Below are positions 18,180-28,091 of a DNA stretch of 64,000 nucleotides, piece by piece. Source of the stretch: Acidovorax sp. NO-1 (lineage in GTDB: Bacteria > Pseudomonadota > Gammaproteobacteria > Burkholderiales > Burkholderiaceae_C); assembly GCF_000238595.1 (NCBI RefSeq), contig NZ_AGTS01000055.1, positions 1 through 64,000 of the forward strand, written 5' to 3'. The first letter of the stretch is position 1. Every line of letters begins with the position of its first letter. The position numbers and the translations under genes were made by a program. The notes under the pieces are model-generated. The model saw only the letters and a program-made list of their open reading frames with translations, did not search any database and was not told where the DNA came from.

Positions 18180-21044
18180 ATGTCCAGTAATACTGTCGCC
18201 GAGTTTGCAACCGAACTCAAAAAATCGCCCGAAATCCTGCTCGATCAGCTCAAGGCTGCCGGTGTGGGCAAGGCTGCCCTGTCTGATCCGTTGACCGAGT
18301 CTGACAAGCAAAAACTGCTGGCTTACCTGCAGGCCAGCCACGGTACGGCCTCGGCCGACCGCAAGAAAATCACGCTCGTGAAGAAGTCCACCAGCGAGAT
18401 CAAGCAGGCGGATGCCACGGGCAAGGCCCGCACGATCCAGGTAGAGGTGCGCAAGAAGCGCACTTTCATCCAGCGTGACGAAGGCGCAGAAGCCGTGGCT
18501 GAAGCGCGCGAGCCCATGGTCGAGCAGGTTGCCGTCTCGAGTGAGGATCAGGAACTGGCCCGCCGCGAGGAAGAAGCCCGTCGTCAGGCCGAACTGATCC
18601 GTCGACAGGAAGCTGAACTCGCCGAAAAGCGCGCAGAGCGCGAAGCCCGCGAGAAGCGCGAACGCGAAGCCGAAGAGCGCGCTGCCGCCTACGCCGCCCA
18701 GGAAGCCGAAAAGAAGGCGCAGGCCTCTGCCGTCAAGCAGGAAGCCACCCGTGAGCAGGCCGCCGAAGCCGCCGCGCGCACTGCTGCGCAGAACGAGGCG
18801 CGCGAAAAGGCTGCTGCCGAATCGAAGGCACGCTCGGACGAGGAGTCCGCCCGTGCTGCTGATCTGGATGCACGCCGCCGCAAGGCCGAGGCCGAAGCTG
18901 CCGCCATCCGTTCGATGATGGCCACACCCAAGAAGGCTGTCATGGTGGCCAAGAAGCCCGAGGAAGCCAAGCCTGTTGCCAAGCCCGCTGCCGTGGGCGA
19001 TGCCAAAAAGGGCACCCTGCACAAGCCTGCCGTCGGCACGGGCGTGCCGCGTGCGGGCGCTCCTGCAGCGGCTGGTGCCGCGGCGCCGGGCGCTGGCAAG
19101 GAAGTGAAGTCGGCCAAGCTGTCCTCCAGCTGGGCCAATGACACCGCCAAGAAGAAAGAAATCAAGACCCGCGGCGACAGCAGTGGCGGCGTCGGTCGCA
19201 ACAACTGGCGTGGTGGCCCCCGTGGCCGCCGTGGTGACAACCGCGACCACCGCGATGACCACCAGCAATCCGCGCCGGTCGAAGCGCGCACGATTGAAGT
19301 GCACGTGCCCGAGACCATCACGGTCGCCGAGCTGGCACACAAGATGTCCATCAAGGCCAACGAGGTCATCAAGGCGCTGATGAAGATGGGCCAGATGGTC
19401 ACCATCAACCAGCCGCTGGACCAGGACACCGCCATGATCGTGGTGGAAGAACTGGGCCACAAGGCCGTGGTGGCGGCGTTGGACGATCCGGAAGCCTTTA
19501 CCGATGAGGATTCGGGCCAGCAAAACGTCGAACTCCTGCCGCGCGCTCCCGTCGTGACCGTCATGGGCCACGTGGACCACGGCAAGACCTCGCTGCTGGA
19601 CTACATCCGCCGCGCCAAGGTGGCTGCGGGCGAAGCCGGTGGCATTACCCAGCACATTGGTGCCTACCACGTGGAAACGCCACGCGGCATGGTGTCGTTC
19701 CTCGACACCCCGGGTCACGAGGCCTTCACGGCCATGCGTGCCCGTGGTGCGCAGGCCACCGACATCGTGATTCTGGTGGTGGCTGCCGATGACGGTGTGA
19801 TGCCACAGACCAAGGAAGCCATCAAGCACGCCAAGGCGGCGGGTGTTCCTATCGTGGTCGCCATCACCAAGTCGGACAAGCCCGATGCCAACCCCGACCG
19901 CGTCAAGCAGGAGCTGGTGGTCGAAGAAGTGGTGCCTGAAGAATACGGCGGTGATTCGCCCTTTGTGCCCGTGTCCTCCAAGACCGGTATGGGTATCGAC
20001 ACCCTGCTGGAGCAGGTGCTGCTGCAGGCCGAAGTGCTGGAGCTCAAGGCGCCCGTCGATTCCCTGGCCAAGGGCCTCGTGATCGAAGCGCAGCTCGACA
20101 AGGGCCGCGGCCCGGTGGCCACGGTGTTGGTGCAGGCCGGTACGCTCAAGGTCGGCGATGTGGTGCTGGCGGGCCAGACCTATGGCCGCGTGCGCGCCAT
20201 GCTGGACGAGAACGGCAAGGTCGCCAAGACGGCCGGTCCGTCGATCCCCGTGGAAATCCAGGGCCTGACCGAAGTTCCGCAGGCTGGTGACGAGTTCATG
20301 GTGCTCACGGACGAACGCCGTGCCCGTGAGATCGCCACCTACCGTGCAGGCAAGTTCCGCAACACCAAGCTGGCCAAGCAGCAGGCTGCCAAGCTGGAAA
20401 ACATGTTCGCCGACATGACGGCGGGCGAGGTCAAGACCCTGCCCATCATCGTCAAGGCCGACGTGCAAGGCTCGCAGGAAGCGCTGGCCCAGTCGCTGCT
20501 CAAGCTCTCGACCGACGAGGTCAAGGTGCAACTGGTGTACGCCGCCGTGGGTGCGATCAGCGAGTCCGACATCAACCTGGCGATTGCATCCAAGGCCATC
20601 GTGATCGGCTTCAACGTGCGTGCCGATGCCGGTGCGCGCAAGCTGGCCGAAGGCAATGGTGTTGATCTGCACTACTACAGCATCATCTATGACGCTGTGG
20701 ACGAGCTGCGTGTGGCAATGTCCGGCATGCTGGCACCTGAGCAGCGCGAAGAAGTCATTGGCACGGCCGAAATCCGCACCGTGTTCGTGGCCTCCAAGAT
20801 CGGTACTGTGGCCGGTTCGTACATCACGTCCGGCATGGTCCATCGCAACGCCAAATTCCGTCTGCTGCGCGACAACGTGGTGGTCTACACGGGCGAAGTC
20901 GATTCGATCAAGCGCCTCAAGGACGATGTCAAGGATGTCAAGGAAGGCTTTGAGTGCGGTATCAAGCTCAAGAATTACAACGACATCAAGGAAGGCGATC
21001 AACTCGAGTTCTTTGACATCAAGGAAATCGCAAGAACTCTATGA
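18180..21044 (+). CDS. infB: Translation initiation factor IF-2
   Basis: A 954-aa GTPase that places initiator tRNA on the 30S subunit and promotes subunit joining. The N-terminal IF2N module is followed by a long Ala/Glu/Arg helical region (about 110-280) and a basic Gly/Arg segment ([18 protein letters not shown]). A second IF2N-like motif leads to the G domain: G1 GHVDHGKT at 463-470, G3 DTPGHEAF, and G4 TKSD at 563-566. IF-2 normally has NKxD in G4, so Thr replaces Asn here. Domains II-IV follow and end at KEIARTL. It is in line with nusA and the start is the ATG at 18180. Confidence 0.97.
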   Translation: MSSNTVAEFATELKKSPEILLDQLKAAGVGKAALSDPLTESDKQKLLAYLQASHGTASADRKKITLVKKSTSEIKQADATGKARTIQVEVRKKRTFIQRDEGAEAVAEAREPMVEQVAVSSEDQELARREEEARRQAELIRRQEAELAEKRAEREAREKREREAEERAAAYAAQEAEKKAQASAVKQEATREQAAEAAARTAAQNEAREKAAAESKARSDEESARAADLDARRRKAEAEAAAIRSMMATPKKAVMVAKKPEEAKPVAKPAAVGDAKKGTLHKPAVGTGVPRAGAPAAAGAAAPGAGKEVKSAKLSSSWANDTAKKKEIKTRGDSSGGVGRNNWRGGPRGRRGDNRDHRDDHQQSAPVEARTIEVHVPETITVAELAHKMSIKANEVIKALMKMGQMVTINQPLDQDTAMIVVEELGHKAVVAALDDPEAFTDEDSGQQNVELLPRAPVVTVMGHVDHGKTSLLDYIRRAKVAAGEAGGITQHIGAYHVETPRGMVSFLDTPGHEAFTAMRARGAQATDIVILVVAADDGVMPQTKEAIKHAKAAGVPIVVAITKSDKPDANPDRVKQELVVEEVVPEEYGGDSPFVPVSSKTGMGIDTLLEQVLLQAEVLELKAPVDSLAKGLVIEAQLDKGRGPVATVLVQAGTLKVGDVVLAGQTYGRVRAMLDENGKVAKTAGPSIPVEIQGLTEVPQAGDEFMVLTDERRAREIATYRAGKFRNTKLAKQQAAKLENMFADMTAGEVKTLPIIVKADVQGSQEALAQSLLKLSTDEVKVQLVYAAVGAISESDINLAIASKAIVIGFNVRADAGARKLAEGNGVDLHYYSIIYDAVDELRVAMSGMLAPEQREEVIGTAEIRTVFVASKIGTVAGSYITSGMVHRNAKFRLLRDNVVVYTGEVDSIKRLKDDVKDVKEGFECGIKLKNYNDIKEGDQLEFFDIKEIARTL

Positions 21045-21059
21045 GTCACCCCCTGAGTC

Positions 21060-21170
21060 GCTTTACGCCTTCCCCCTCTCTCGACTCGCTGTGCGAGTCG
21101 GGAGGGGGACGCCCCCAGCGCGGCGGGGCGGCCCTTGCGCGGGGGCACTCGCATGAACCCCGCCAAGTGC
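21060..21170. repeat. Long GC-rich hairpin between infB and rbfA
   Basis: CTCGACTCGC (21080-21089) faces GCGAGTCGGG (21093-21102) across a three-base loop. The stem continues outward as a C-rich strand (21072-21079) against a G run (21104-21108). A GC-rich tail with GCGCGGCGGGGCGGCC follows. It is not related to the 50-bp repeat family. It lies inside the operon without a T run, so it is more likely a processing or stability element, or another dispersed repeat, than a terminator. Confidence 0.55.
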
Positions 21171-21215
21171 ATGGGTCACAGGTGAATGAATCCGTGCTGG
21201 AAAGCTGCTGACAAC

Positions 21216-21587
21216 ATGGCTGCGAAGAAATCTTCTACACCGAACCGCGCCTTCAAGGTGGCCGATCAGATCCAGCGCGATCTGACGGAGCTGATCGCGC
21301 GCGAGTTGAAAGACCCGCGCGTGGGCATGGTCACGCTGCAGGGTGTGGAGGTGACTCCCGACTACGCCCACGCCAAGGTGTTCTTCAGCCTGCTCACAGG
21401 CGACCCTGTGGAAACCCAGGCAGCGCTCAACCAGGCAGCCGGGTTCCTGCGCAACGGTCTGTTCAAGCGTCTGCACATCCACACCGTGCCTACGCTGCAC
21501 TTCGTGTTCGACCGCACCTCCGAGCGTGCGGCTGACATGAACGCCTTGATCGCCAAGGCCGTTTCTTCGCGCGCGAAAGAGGACTAG
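21216..21587 (+). CDS. rbfA: 30S ribosome-binding factor RbfA
   Basis: RbfA binds the immature 30S subunit near the 5' end of 16S rRNA and is needed for late processing and cold adaptation. The 123-aa product has a single KH-like domain with [42 protein letters not shown] (split here as two blocks) and [15 protein letters not shown]. The ATG at 21216 ([13 protein letters not shown]) is preferred over an in-frame start ten codons upstream, which reads through sequence unlike the family. It is three bases upstream of truB. Confidence 0.95.
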   Translation: MAAKKSSTPNRAFKVADQIQRDLTELIARELKDPRVGMVTLQGVEVTPDYAHAKVFFSLLTGDPVETQAALNQAAGFLRNGLFKRLHIHTVPTLHFVFDRTSERAADMNALIAKAVSSRAKED

Positions 21588-21590
21588 CCT

Positions 21591-22583
21591 ATGCACGCGC
21601 CACGCACCAGGGTGCAGCGGCGCCCTGTGCATGGGGTGTTGCTGCTGGATAAACCGCTCGGCCTGTCGAGCAATGACGCGTTGCAAAAGGCGAAATGGCT
21701 GCTGCGCGCCGAGAAAGCGGGCCACACGGGCACGCTGGACCCGCTCGCCACAGGCGTGTTGCCGCTGTGTTTCGGCGCCGCCACCAAATTCAGCCAGCTG
21801 CAGCTGGACGCTCCAAAGACCTATGAGGCAATCGCCCTGCTGGGCACCACCACCACCACTGGCGATGCCGAAGGTGATGTGGTGCAGCGCTGTGATGTGG
21901 ACCCTGCGCAGCTCACGCCCGAGCGCCTCGCCGCAGTTCAGCAGCAGTTCACCGGCCCCATTCGCCAGGTGCCGCCCATGCACAGCGCGCTCAAGAAAGA
22001 TGGCAAGGCGTTGTACGAATACGCACGGGCCGGTGTCACCGTAGAGCGCGAGGCGCGCGACGTGGTCATTCATGCATTAAAACTGACCTTGACGCAGACG
22101 GATAAAGCGCAAACAGCTATCAAAATAATAGTGACCTGCAGCAAAGGCACCTACATCCGCACGCTGGGCGAAGACATCGGCGCGGCGCTCGGTTGCGGCG
22201 CGCACCTGACGTTCCTGCGCCGCATCGATACCGGTGGCATTGGCGTGGAGCGCTGCGTGACACTGGCCCAGCTGGAGGCCATGCCCGAGGCGGAGCGCCT
22301 GGCCAGCCTGGAGGCGCCCGAGTCCCTGCTGGCCCACCACGTGCGTGTCACGCTGGACAGTGAAAATGCAGCCCGATTCCTGTCGGGCGTGCGTCGCCGT
22401 GGCAACTGGCCCGATGCCAGTGCCGTGGCGGTGTTTGGCGAGAACCCACCGGCGTTGCTGGGGGTGGGCCACATCGTGGGCGGGGAGCTGGTGCCGGACA
22501 GGCTCCTGAGTCCGCTGGAAATTCAACAAATTTTGGAAGGCATGCCGCACCCTCAAGCCAGCGGCACATTGGAAAAACTATGA
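21591..22583 (+). CDS. truB: tRNA pseudouridine(55) synthase TruB, with repeat-derived segment
   Basis: Makes pseudouridine-55 in the T loop of tRNAs. The 330-aa protein has [18 protein letters not shown], the catalytic Asp block [37 protein letters not shown] and [19 protein letters not shown]. Residues about 163-182 ([20 protein letters not shown]) are encoded by an in-frame copy of the dispersed repeat. It sits in the loop before CSKGTY, and the segment is about five residues longer than in E. coli TruB. All catalytic blocks are intact, so the enzyme is expected to work. The stop overlaps the typA start (ATGA). Confidence 0.95.
   Translation: MHAPRTRVQRRPVHGVLLLDKPLGLSSNDALQKAKWLLRAEKAGHTGTLDPLATGVLPLCFGAATKFSQLQLDAPKTYEAIALLGTTTTTGDAEGDVVQRCDVDPAQLTPERLAAVQQQFTGPIRQVPPMHSALKKDGKALYEYARAGVTVEREARDVVIHALKLTLTQTDKAQTAIKIIVTCSKGTYIRTLGEDIGAALGCGAHLTFLRRIDTGGIGVERCVTLAQLEAMPEAERLASLEAPESLLAHHVRVTLDSENAARFLSGVRRRGNWPDASAVAVFGENPPALLGVGHIVGGELVPDRLLSPLEIQQILEGMPHPQASGTLEKL
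22075..22131 (-). repeat. Dispersed palindromic repeat, copy 3, inside truB
   Basis: Minus-orientation copy: GATAAAGCGCAAACAGCTAT followed by CAAAATAATAG. It is translated in frame without a stop as part of TruB. Its low GC (many AA and AT dinucleotides) contrasts with the flanking coding sequence. Confidence 0.6.
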
Positions 22584-24406
22584 CGACGAAACAAATCCGC
22601 AATATCGCGATCATTGCCCACGTTGACCACGGCAAAACCACCATGGTCGACCAGCTGCTGCGCCAGTCCGGCACCTTTGCCGACCACGAGAAGGTCGTGG
22701 ACACCGTGATGGACAACAACGCGATTGAAAAAGAGCGTGGGATCACCATCCTGGCCAAGAACTGTGCCGTGAGTTGGAAGGGTACGCACATCAACATCGT
22801 GGACACCCCCGGCCACGCGGACTTCGGCGGCGAAGTGGAACGTGCGCTGTCCATGGTGGACAGCGTGGTGCTGCTGATCGATGCGCAAGAAGGCCCTATG
22901 CCCCAGACGCGTTTCGTGACCAAGAAGGCACTGGCCCTGGGCCTGCGCCCCATCCTGGTGGTGAACAAGGTGGACAAGCCCGGTGCCAACCCCGACAAGG
23001 TGGTGAACGCCGCGTTCGACCTGTTCGACAAGCTCGGTGCTACCGATGAGCAGCTCGACTTCCCCGTCGTGTACGCCTCGGGCATCAACGGCTGGTCGTC
23101 GCTGGAAGAAGGCGCGCCCGGTGAGCAGTGGGGCCCCGACATGTCGGCCCTGTTCGATACCATCCTCTCGCACGTTCCGCCCAACACGGGCGATGCCAAT
23201 GCGCCGCTGCAGCTGCAGATCTCTGCGCTGGACTTCTCCAGCTTCGTGGGCCGCATCGGCGTGGGCCGCATCAGCCAGGGCACCCTGAAGCCCATGCAGG
23301 ACGTGATCGTCATGGAAGGCCCTGATGGCAAGGCCGTGAAGGGCCGTGTGAACCAGGTGCTGACCTTCCAGGGTCTCGATCGCATGCAGACCCCCTTGGC
23401 GGGCCCTGGCGACATCGTGCTGATCAACGGCATTGAAGACATCGGTATCGGCGTGACCGTGACCGACCCCGCCAACCCCGCGCCGCTGCCCATGTTGAAG
23501 GTGGATGAGCCCACGCTGACCATGAACTTCTGCGTGAACACCAGCCCGCTGGCCGGCCGCGAAGGCAAGTTCGTGACCAGCCGCCAGATCTGGGACCGCC
23601 TGCAAAAGGAACTGCAGCACAACGTGGCCCTGCGTGTGAACGAAACCGACGAAGAAGGCATCTTCGAAGTGATGGGCCGTGGTGAACTGCACCTGACCAT
23701 CCTCTTGGAAAACATGCGCCGCGAAGGTTACGAGCTGGCCGTGTCCAAGCCCCGCGTGGTGTTCAAGGACATCGACGGTGTCAAGCACGAGCCTATCGAG
23801 CTGGTGACAGCCGACATCGAAGAAGGCCACCAGGGCGGCGTGATGCAGGCCCTGGGCGAGCGCAAGGGCGAGCTGGTGAACATGGAGTCCGACGGCCGTG
23901 GCCGCGTTCGCCTGGAGTACCGCATCCCGGCCCGTGGCCTGATCGGTTTCACCAACGAATTCCTGAACCTGACGCGTGGGTCCGGCCTCATCAGCAACAT
24001 CTTCGACAGCTACGAGCCGCACAAGGGCGAGATCGGTGGCCGCAAGAACGGCGTGCTGATCTCCATGGACGACGGTGAAATCTTCACCTATGCCCTGGGC
24101 AAGCTGGACGACCGTGGCCGCATGTTCGTGAAGGCCAACGACCCCGTGTACGAAGGCATGATCGTGGGCATCCACAGCCGCGACAACGATCTGGTGGTGA
24201 ACGCCACGCGTACCAAGCAGCTGACCAACTTCCGCGTCTCCGGCAAGGAAGACGCGATCAAGATCACGCCCCCGATCGACCTCACGCTGGAATACGGCGT
24301 GGAATTCATCGAGGACGACGAACTGGTCGAAATCACGCCCAAGTCGATCCGCCTGCGCAAGCGCCATCTGACCGAAAACGAGCGCAAGCGCGCTTCGCGG
24401 TCCTGA
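22580..24406 (+). CDS. typA: Ribosome-associated translational GTPase TypA/BipA
   Basis: A 608-aa EF-G-like GTPase that acts on the ribosome during stress and low temperature and assists 50S assembly. G1 is AHVDHGKTT at the N-terminus, the switch region has [12 protein letters not shown]3 is [11 protein letters not shown] and G4 is [13 protein letters not shown]. The BipA-specific C-terminal domain follows ([20 protein letters not shown]). Length matches the family. The start overlaps the truB stop by four bases, indicating translational coupling. A strong terminator follows 22 bp after the stop. Confidence 0.97.
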   Translation: MTTKQIRNIAIIAHVDHGKTTMVDQLLRQSGTFADHEKVVDTVMDNNAIEKERGITILAKNCAVSWKGTHINIVDTPGHADFGGEVERALSMVDSVVLLIDAQEGPMPQTRFVTKKALALGLRPILVVNKVDKPGANPDKVVNAAFDLFDKLGATDEQLDFPVVYASGINGWSSLEEGAPGEQWGPDMSALFDTILSHVPPNTGDANAPLQLQISALDFSSFVGRIGVGRISQGTLKPMQDVIVMEGPDGKAVKGRVNQVLTFQGLDRMQTPLAGPGDIVLINGIEDIGIGVTVTDPANPAPLPMLKVDEPTLTMNFCVNTSPLAGREGKFVTSRQIWDRLQKELQHNVALRVNETDEEGIFEVMGRGELHLTILLENMRREGYELAVSKPRVVFKDIDGVKHEPIELVTADIEEGHQGGVMQALGERKGELVNMESDGRGRVRLEYRIPARGLIGFTNEFLNLTRGSGLISNIFDSYEPHKGEIGGRKNGVLISMDDGEIFTYALGKLDDRGRMFVKANDPVYEGMIVGIHSRDNDLVVNATRTKQLTNFRVSGKEDAIKITPPIDLTLEYGVEFIEDDELVEITPKSIRLRKRHLTENERKRASRS

Positions 24407-24428
24407 TGGGCTGAGCGTTTGCCAAAAG

Positions 24429-24455
24429 GGCCACTGCCATGCAGTGGCCTTTTTT
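24429..24455 (+). terminator. Rho-independent terminator after typA
   Basis: GGCCACTGC (24429-24437), loop CAT, GCAGTGGCC (24441-24449), then six T. This ends the rimP-typA transcription unit. Confidence 0.88.
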
Positions 24456-24470
24456 CCGCCCGTCGCAGCT

Positions 24471-25346
24471 ATGCCAAAACTCACCCACTCCCGTGCCGTT
24501 TTTCTGATGGTGGCCGTGACCCTGATGTGGTCCATCGCCGGTGTGGTCACGCGCCATCTTGAACATGCGCGCAGCTTTGAAGTCACCTTCTGGCGCAGCT
24601 TCTTCACCCTGGTGGCGCTGCTCATCATCCTGCCGACCTTGCAGGGCAGGGCGGTGTTCACGTCGATGCGCCACAGCGGGCGCGCCTTGTGGATTTCTGG
24701 CGTGTGCTGGAGCGTCATGTTCACCGCCTTCATGGTGGCCATCATGCTCATGCCGGTCGCCAATGTGCTGGTGACCATGGCCGTGGGGCCGCTGCTGACC
24801 GCGCTGTTTGCCCGTGTGTTCATCGGCCACCATATTGCACCGCGCACGTGGGTGGCGATTGCGGTGGCTGGCCTCGGTATTGCGTGGATGTATGGCTCGC
24901 AGATGGCAGGCCTGCCCATCGTTGGCACGCTGGTTGCCTTGTGTGTTCCGGTGGCCGCGGCCATCAACTGGACGGTGGTGCAGCATTCGCAGCGCCATGG
25001 CCACGCGGTGGACCTGGTGCCCGCCGTGCTGGTGGGGGCGGTGATCTCGGTGGTGGCCACGCTGCCGGTGGCTCTGCCTTTTCAGGCGTCATGGCACGAC
25101 CTGGGCCTGCTGGCGCTGCTGGGCGTGGTGCAATTGGCCATACCGTGCGTGCTGGCCGTGCGCTGCGGGCGCGTGCTCAAGGCACCCGAGATGGCGCTGC
25201 TCGGGCTGCTCGAAGTAATCTTTGGCATCTTGCTGGCATGGCTGGGCGCGGGCGAACGACCCGCCGCTGCCGTGCTGACGGGGGGCGCACTGGTGATCGG
25301 TGCGCTGGTTTTCAATGAACTGTTGGGTTGGAAGGAACAGAAATGA
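24471..25346 (+). CDS. EamA/DMT-superfamily permease
   Basis: A 291-aa inner-membrane transporter of the drug/metabolite transporter superfamily, with two EamA repeats and about ten hydrophobic segments (first FLMVAVTLMWSIAGVV, last AVLTGGALVIGALVF). The substrate is unknown; members export amino acids, metabolites or toxic compounds. The ATG at 24471 is used because the upstream in-frame start lies within the typA terminator stem. The stop overlaps the start of the CoA hydrolase gene (ATGA), so the pair is translationally coupled. Confidence 0.88.
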   Translation: MPKLTHSRAVFLMVAVTLMWSIAGVVTRHLEHARSFEVTFWRSFFTLVALLIILPTLQGRAVFTSMRHSGRALWISGVCWSVMFTAFMVAIMLMPVANVLVTMAVGPLLTALFARVFIGHHIAPRTWVAIAVAGLGIAWMYGSQMAGLPIVGTLVALCVPVAAAINWTVVQHSQRHGHAVDLVPAVLVGAVISVVATLPVALPFQASWHDLGLLALLGVVQLAIPCVLAVRCGRVLKAPEMALLGLLEVIFGILLAWLGAGERPAAAVLTGGALVIGALVFNELLGWKEQK

Positions 25347-26437
25347 CGGAGACGGTGGTGTCGGAAGTACTGAGTGAAGTGCGTGGCCAGGTAGGCTTCA
25401 TCACGTTGAATCGCCCGCGTGCGCTCAATGCGTTGTCGCTCGGCATGGTGCGGGACCTGATGGGCATCCTGCTGGCCTGGCAGGACGATGCGCGGGTGCT
25501 GGCCGTGGCCATCCGCGGCAGCAACAAGGAAGGTCCGTTTGGCGCCTTCTGCGCAGGCGGTGACATCCGCTTCCTGCACCAGGCAGGCAGCACGGGCAAT
25601 CCGCAGCTCGAAGATTTCTTTACCGAGGAATACGCGCTCAACCACCTGATCCACAACTATCCCAAGCCCTACATTGCCTTCATGGACGGCATCGTCATGG
25701 GCGGCGGCATGGGTATCAGCCAGGGTGGCAGCCTGCGCATCGTGACCGAGCGCACCAAGATGGCCATGCCGGAGACGGCCATCGGCCTGTTCCCGGATGT
25801 GGGCGGCGGCTACTTTCTCTCGCGCTGCCCCGGCCGGGTGGGCGAGTGGCTGGCCTTGACGGGGGACACCATCGGCGCCGCAGACGCCATTGCCTTCAAG
25901 CTTGCCGACGGCTTCCTGGCCGCAGACCAGCAGGCCGCGGTGTGGGACGCCCTGGGCGCACAAACCTTTGCAGACGGCGCCGCGGCGCAGCAATGGGTTG
26001 CTTCAAAATTTGTAGCTGCTGGCGCTTGTTCTATAAGCGCTGGAGGCCAAATTGACCAATATTTTTCTCTCGATGATGTGCCGGCCATCGTGAAAGCGCT
26101 GGAAGGCGCGGACAGCGATTGGGCCCGTACCACCGCCGCCACGCTGCGCAAGCGCTCGCCGCTGATGCTGCATGTGGTGCTGGAGCAGATCCGCCGCGCA
26201 CGCGGCATGGACCTGGCCGACGACCTGCGCATGGAGCGCGACATGGTGCGGCACTGCTTTTACCTGCGGCCCGGCCAGAGTGAGACGGTGGAAGGCATCC
26301 GTGCGCTGGCGGTGGACAAGGACCACCAGCCGAAGTGGAGCCCCGATCGCATCGAGGATGTGAACCCGGCGCTGGTGCAGGACTTCTTCAAGAGCCCTTG
26401 GCCGGCGCATGCGCACCCGCTGGGCCACCTCAACTGA
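25343..26437 (+). CDS. Enoyl-CoA hydratase/isomerase family protein, 3-hydroxyisobutyryl-CoA hydrolase type
   Basis: A 364-aa crotonase-superfamily enzyme. Length and blocks match the 3-hydroxyisobutyryl-CoA hydrolase branch (valine catabolism) better than classical hydratases: GQVGFITLNRPRALNALS, AFCAGGDIRFLH, YIAFMDGIVMGGGMGIS, MAMPETAIGLFPDVGGGYFLSR and the C-terminal SPDRIEDVNPALVQDFF. The oxyanion-hole glycines (CAGGD and MGGGMG) are present. Residues about 219-242 (including ASKFVAAGACSISAGGQIDQ) derive from an in-frame copy of the dispersed repeat. Substrate specificity cannot be decided by sequence alone. Coupled to the upstream permease. Confidence 0.87.
   Translation: MTETVVSEVLSEVRGQVGFITLNRPRALNALSLGMVRDLMGILLAWQDDARVLAVAIRGSNKEGPFGAFCAGGDIRFLHQAGSTGNPQLEDFFTEEYALNHLIHNYPKPYIAFMDGIVMGGGMGISQGGSLRIVTERTKMAMPETAIGLFPDVGGGYFLSRCPGRVGEWLALTGDTIGAADAIAFKLADGFLAADQQAAVWDALGAQTFADGAAAQQWVASKFVAAGACSISAGGQIDQYFSLDDVPAIVKALEGADSDWARTTAATLRKRSPLMLHVVLEQIRRARGMDLADDLRMERDMVRHCFYLRPGQSETVEGIRALAVDKDHQPKWSPDRIEDVNPALVQDFFKSPWPAHAHPLGHLN
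26001..26066 (+). repeat. Dispersed palindromic repeat, copy 4, inside the CoA hydrolase gene
   Basis: Plus-orientation copy: TGTAGCTGCTGGCGCTTG, a short loop, ATAAGCGCTGGAGGCC, then AAATTGACC. It is read in frame as part of the CoA hydrolase. The arms CTGGCGCTT and AAGCGCTGG pair with G-U wobbles. Its A/T-rich edges stand out against the flanking codons. Confidence 0.7.
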
Positions 26438-26678
26438 CTGGGGCGTGCCCTGGTCGTGCCGAGTCCTCAGAGCGTGTTCACGATCCATTGCAAGATCGTG
26501 AGCAGGCTCAAAGCGGCGCGTCAGGGGCTCAGCTCCGGGTACACCACCGTATGACGCTGTAGTCGCCACTGGGCGCCTTGCTGGCCCTGAGCGGTGGCTC
26601 GTTGGTGGCACAGGGGCCGCGCTGCACACCAACTGCCGCTACCTGCAGCATCGCGGTTGCCTCAGCGGGCTAGCTGGG
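26438..26678. other. Gene-free gap with a small inverted repeat
   Basis: No supported gene. TCACGATC (26478-26485) and GATCGTGA (26494-26501) form a perfect eight-base inverted repeat with an eight-base loop. Short open stretches on either strand lack starts or conserved motifs and may be decayed coding sequence. It lies where the CoA hydrolase and smpB converge. Confidence 0.4.
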
Positions 26679-27152
26679 TTACCTGTTCCTGCTTTTCATG
26701 GCGCGCTCCACCTCGCGCTTGCCTTCCCGGTCCTTGATGGTGTCGCGCTTGTCATGCTCGGCCTTGCCCTTGGCCAGGGCGATCTCGCATTTCACAAAGC
26801 CGTTCTTCCAGTGCAGGTTCAGCGGCACCAGCGTGTAGCCCTTTTGCTCGACCTTGCCGATCAGGCGTTTGATGTCGTCCTTCTTGAGCAGCAGCTTCTT
26901 GGTGCGCGCCGATTCAGGATTGACGTGGGTGGAGGCCGTCTTGAGTGGATGGATGAGGCAGCCCAGCAGGTACAACTCGCCGTCGCGGATCAGCACGTAA
27001 CCGTCCGTCAGTTGCACCTTGCCCTCGCGCAAGGCCTTGACCTCCCAGCCGTGCAGCACCATGCCCGCCTCGTGGCGTTCTTCAAAGAAATAATTGAAAG
27101 CCGCTTTCTTGTTGTCGGCGATGCGGGACGCTGAATCGGGTTTTTTGGCCAT
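26679..27152 (-). CDS. smpB: SsrA-binding protein SmpB
   Basis: SmpB binds tmRNA and delivers it to stalled ribosomes for trans-translation. The 157-aa protein has [37 protein letters not shown] and [19 protein letters not shown]. It ends in a basic tail ([18 protein letters not shown]), which family knowledge places in the mRNA channel. The ATG at 27152 ([13 protein letters not shown]) matches the family; a start seven codons upstream exists but is not conserved. Divergent from ratA. The ssrA gene itself is not in the window. Confidence 0.96.
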   Translation of the reverse strand: MAKKPDSASRIADNKKAAFNYFFEERHEAGMVLHGWEVKALREGKVQLTDGYVLIRDGELYLLGCLIHPLKTASTHVNPESARTKKLLLKKDDIKRLIGKVEQKGYTLVPLNLHWKNGFVKCEIALAKGKAEHDKRDTIKDREGKREVERAMKSRNR

Positions 27153-27273
27153 GGGGATGTAGATGCGGCACAAACCGGGAGTTAAAAGGCCTCCCTACAA
27201 TGCGCAGTGCCGCTGGCTGTGATTCTAGTTTCCTCCTGCCAGCGCACATTGGCCCCAGCACTGCAACGTCTGC

Positions 27274-27714
27274 ATGAAAACCGTTCACAAGTCCGTCCTC
27301 ATCTGGTACAGCCCCGAAGAAATGTTTTCCCTGGTGACCGGGGTGGAGCAATACCCGCAGTTTCTGCCATGGTGCGACCACGCGGGCGTGCTGGAGCGCA
27401 GCGACGAGGGCATGACCGCCGAAGTGGGCATCGCATTCAGCGGCATCCGCCAGACCTTCGTAACACGCAACACGCACGAACCCGGAAGGCGCGTGCAGAT
27501 GCACCTTGTCAAAGGCCCGTTTTCGCGCCTCGATGGGGACTGGCACTTCCACCCCGTGGGGGATGGCTCGCAGCGCGCCTGCAAGGTGGAGCTGCTGCTG
27601 AACTACGGTTTTGACAGCGCTGCGTTGGCGACGCTTGTGGGCCCCGTGTTTGACCGTATCGCGGGCAGCATGGTGGATGCATTTGTCAAGCGGGCAGAGC
27701 AGGTATATGGCTGA
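27274..27714 (+). CDS. ratA: RatA/Coq10-type START-domain protein
   Basis: A 146-aa START-like protein of the RatA/UPF0083 family. E. coli RatA has been reported to affect ribosome association, and mitochondrial Coq10 homologues bind ubiquinone; which role applies here is unknown. Blocks present are MKTVHKSVLIWYSPEEMFSL, VEQYPQFLPWCDHAGVLER, the hydrophobic-pocket strands, and VGPVFDRIAGSMVDAFVKRA. It is divergent from smpB, as in many proteobacteria. A possible -10 (TACAAT) lies at 27196-27201. The stop overlaps the rnfH-like gene. Confidence 0.92.
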   Translation: MKTVHKSVLIWYSPEEMFSLVTGVEQYPQFLPWCDHAGVLERSDEGMTAEVGIAFSGIRQTFVTRNTHEPGRRVQMHLVKGPFSRLDGDWHFHPVGDGSQRACKVELLLNYGFDSAALATLVGPVFDRIAGSMVDAFVKRAEQVYG

Positions 27715-28063
27715 CCGCGTGGCCGGCGCGTGCGTTCGGGTCACGGTGGTGGTGTGTGTGGCCCCGAGGCAGACGCAGGAATGGGAGCTGGAGCTCCCTG
27801 TGGGTGCCACGGCGGGTGACGCGCTGCGCGCATGTGGCGCAGATCGGCTGGCGGGGCTGCAGGGCGGCGGTGCACCGCTGCTGGGAATCTGGGGCCGGAG
27901 CGTGGGGGTGGATGCACCGCTTCAGGATCTGGACCGTGTAGAGATCTACCGGCCGCTGAAGGTAGACCCCAAAGTCGCCCGACGCGAGCGCTTTGCGCGC
28001 CAGGGTGCCCGTACCACCGGCTTGTTTGCGCGCCAGAGGCCCGGGGGCAAGTCCGGCTACTGA
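27707..28063 (+). CDS. RnfH family ubiquitin-like protein
   Basis: A 118-aa beta-grasp (ubiquitin-like) protein of the RnfH/UPF0125 family, commonly adjacent to ratA, of unclear function. Core: VRVTVVVCVAPRQTQEWEL, ATAGDALRACG, LGIWGRSVGVDAPLQDLDRV (as two blocks) and VEIYRPLKVDPKVARRERF. The ATG at 27707 overlaps the last eight bases of ratA, so the genes are translationally coupled. Confidence 0.9.
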   Translation: MADRVAGACVRVTVVVCVAPRQTQEWELELPVGATAGDALRACGADRLAGLQGGGAPLLGIWGRSVGVDAPLQDLDRVEIYRPLKVDPKVARRERFARQGARTTGLFARQRPGGKSGY

Positions 28064-28091
28064 CCCTGCCGACGGGGCGGGCAGCAACCTG

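Noticed and set aside
18159-21002. 947-codon minus-strand frame opposite infB
   Set aside because: Repetitive Gly/Leu-rich translation with no motifs, fully antisense to IF-2.
26478-26501. Insertion-sequence end in the gap after the CoA hydrolase
   Set aside because: Only an eight-base inverted repeat; no transposase, no partner end, no target duplication.
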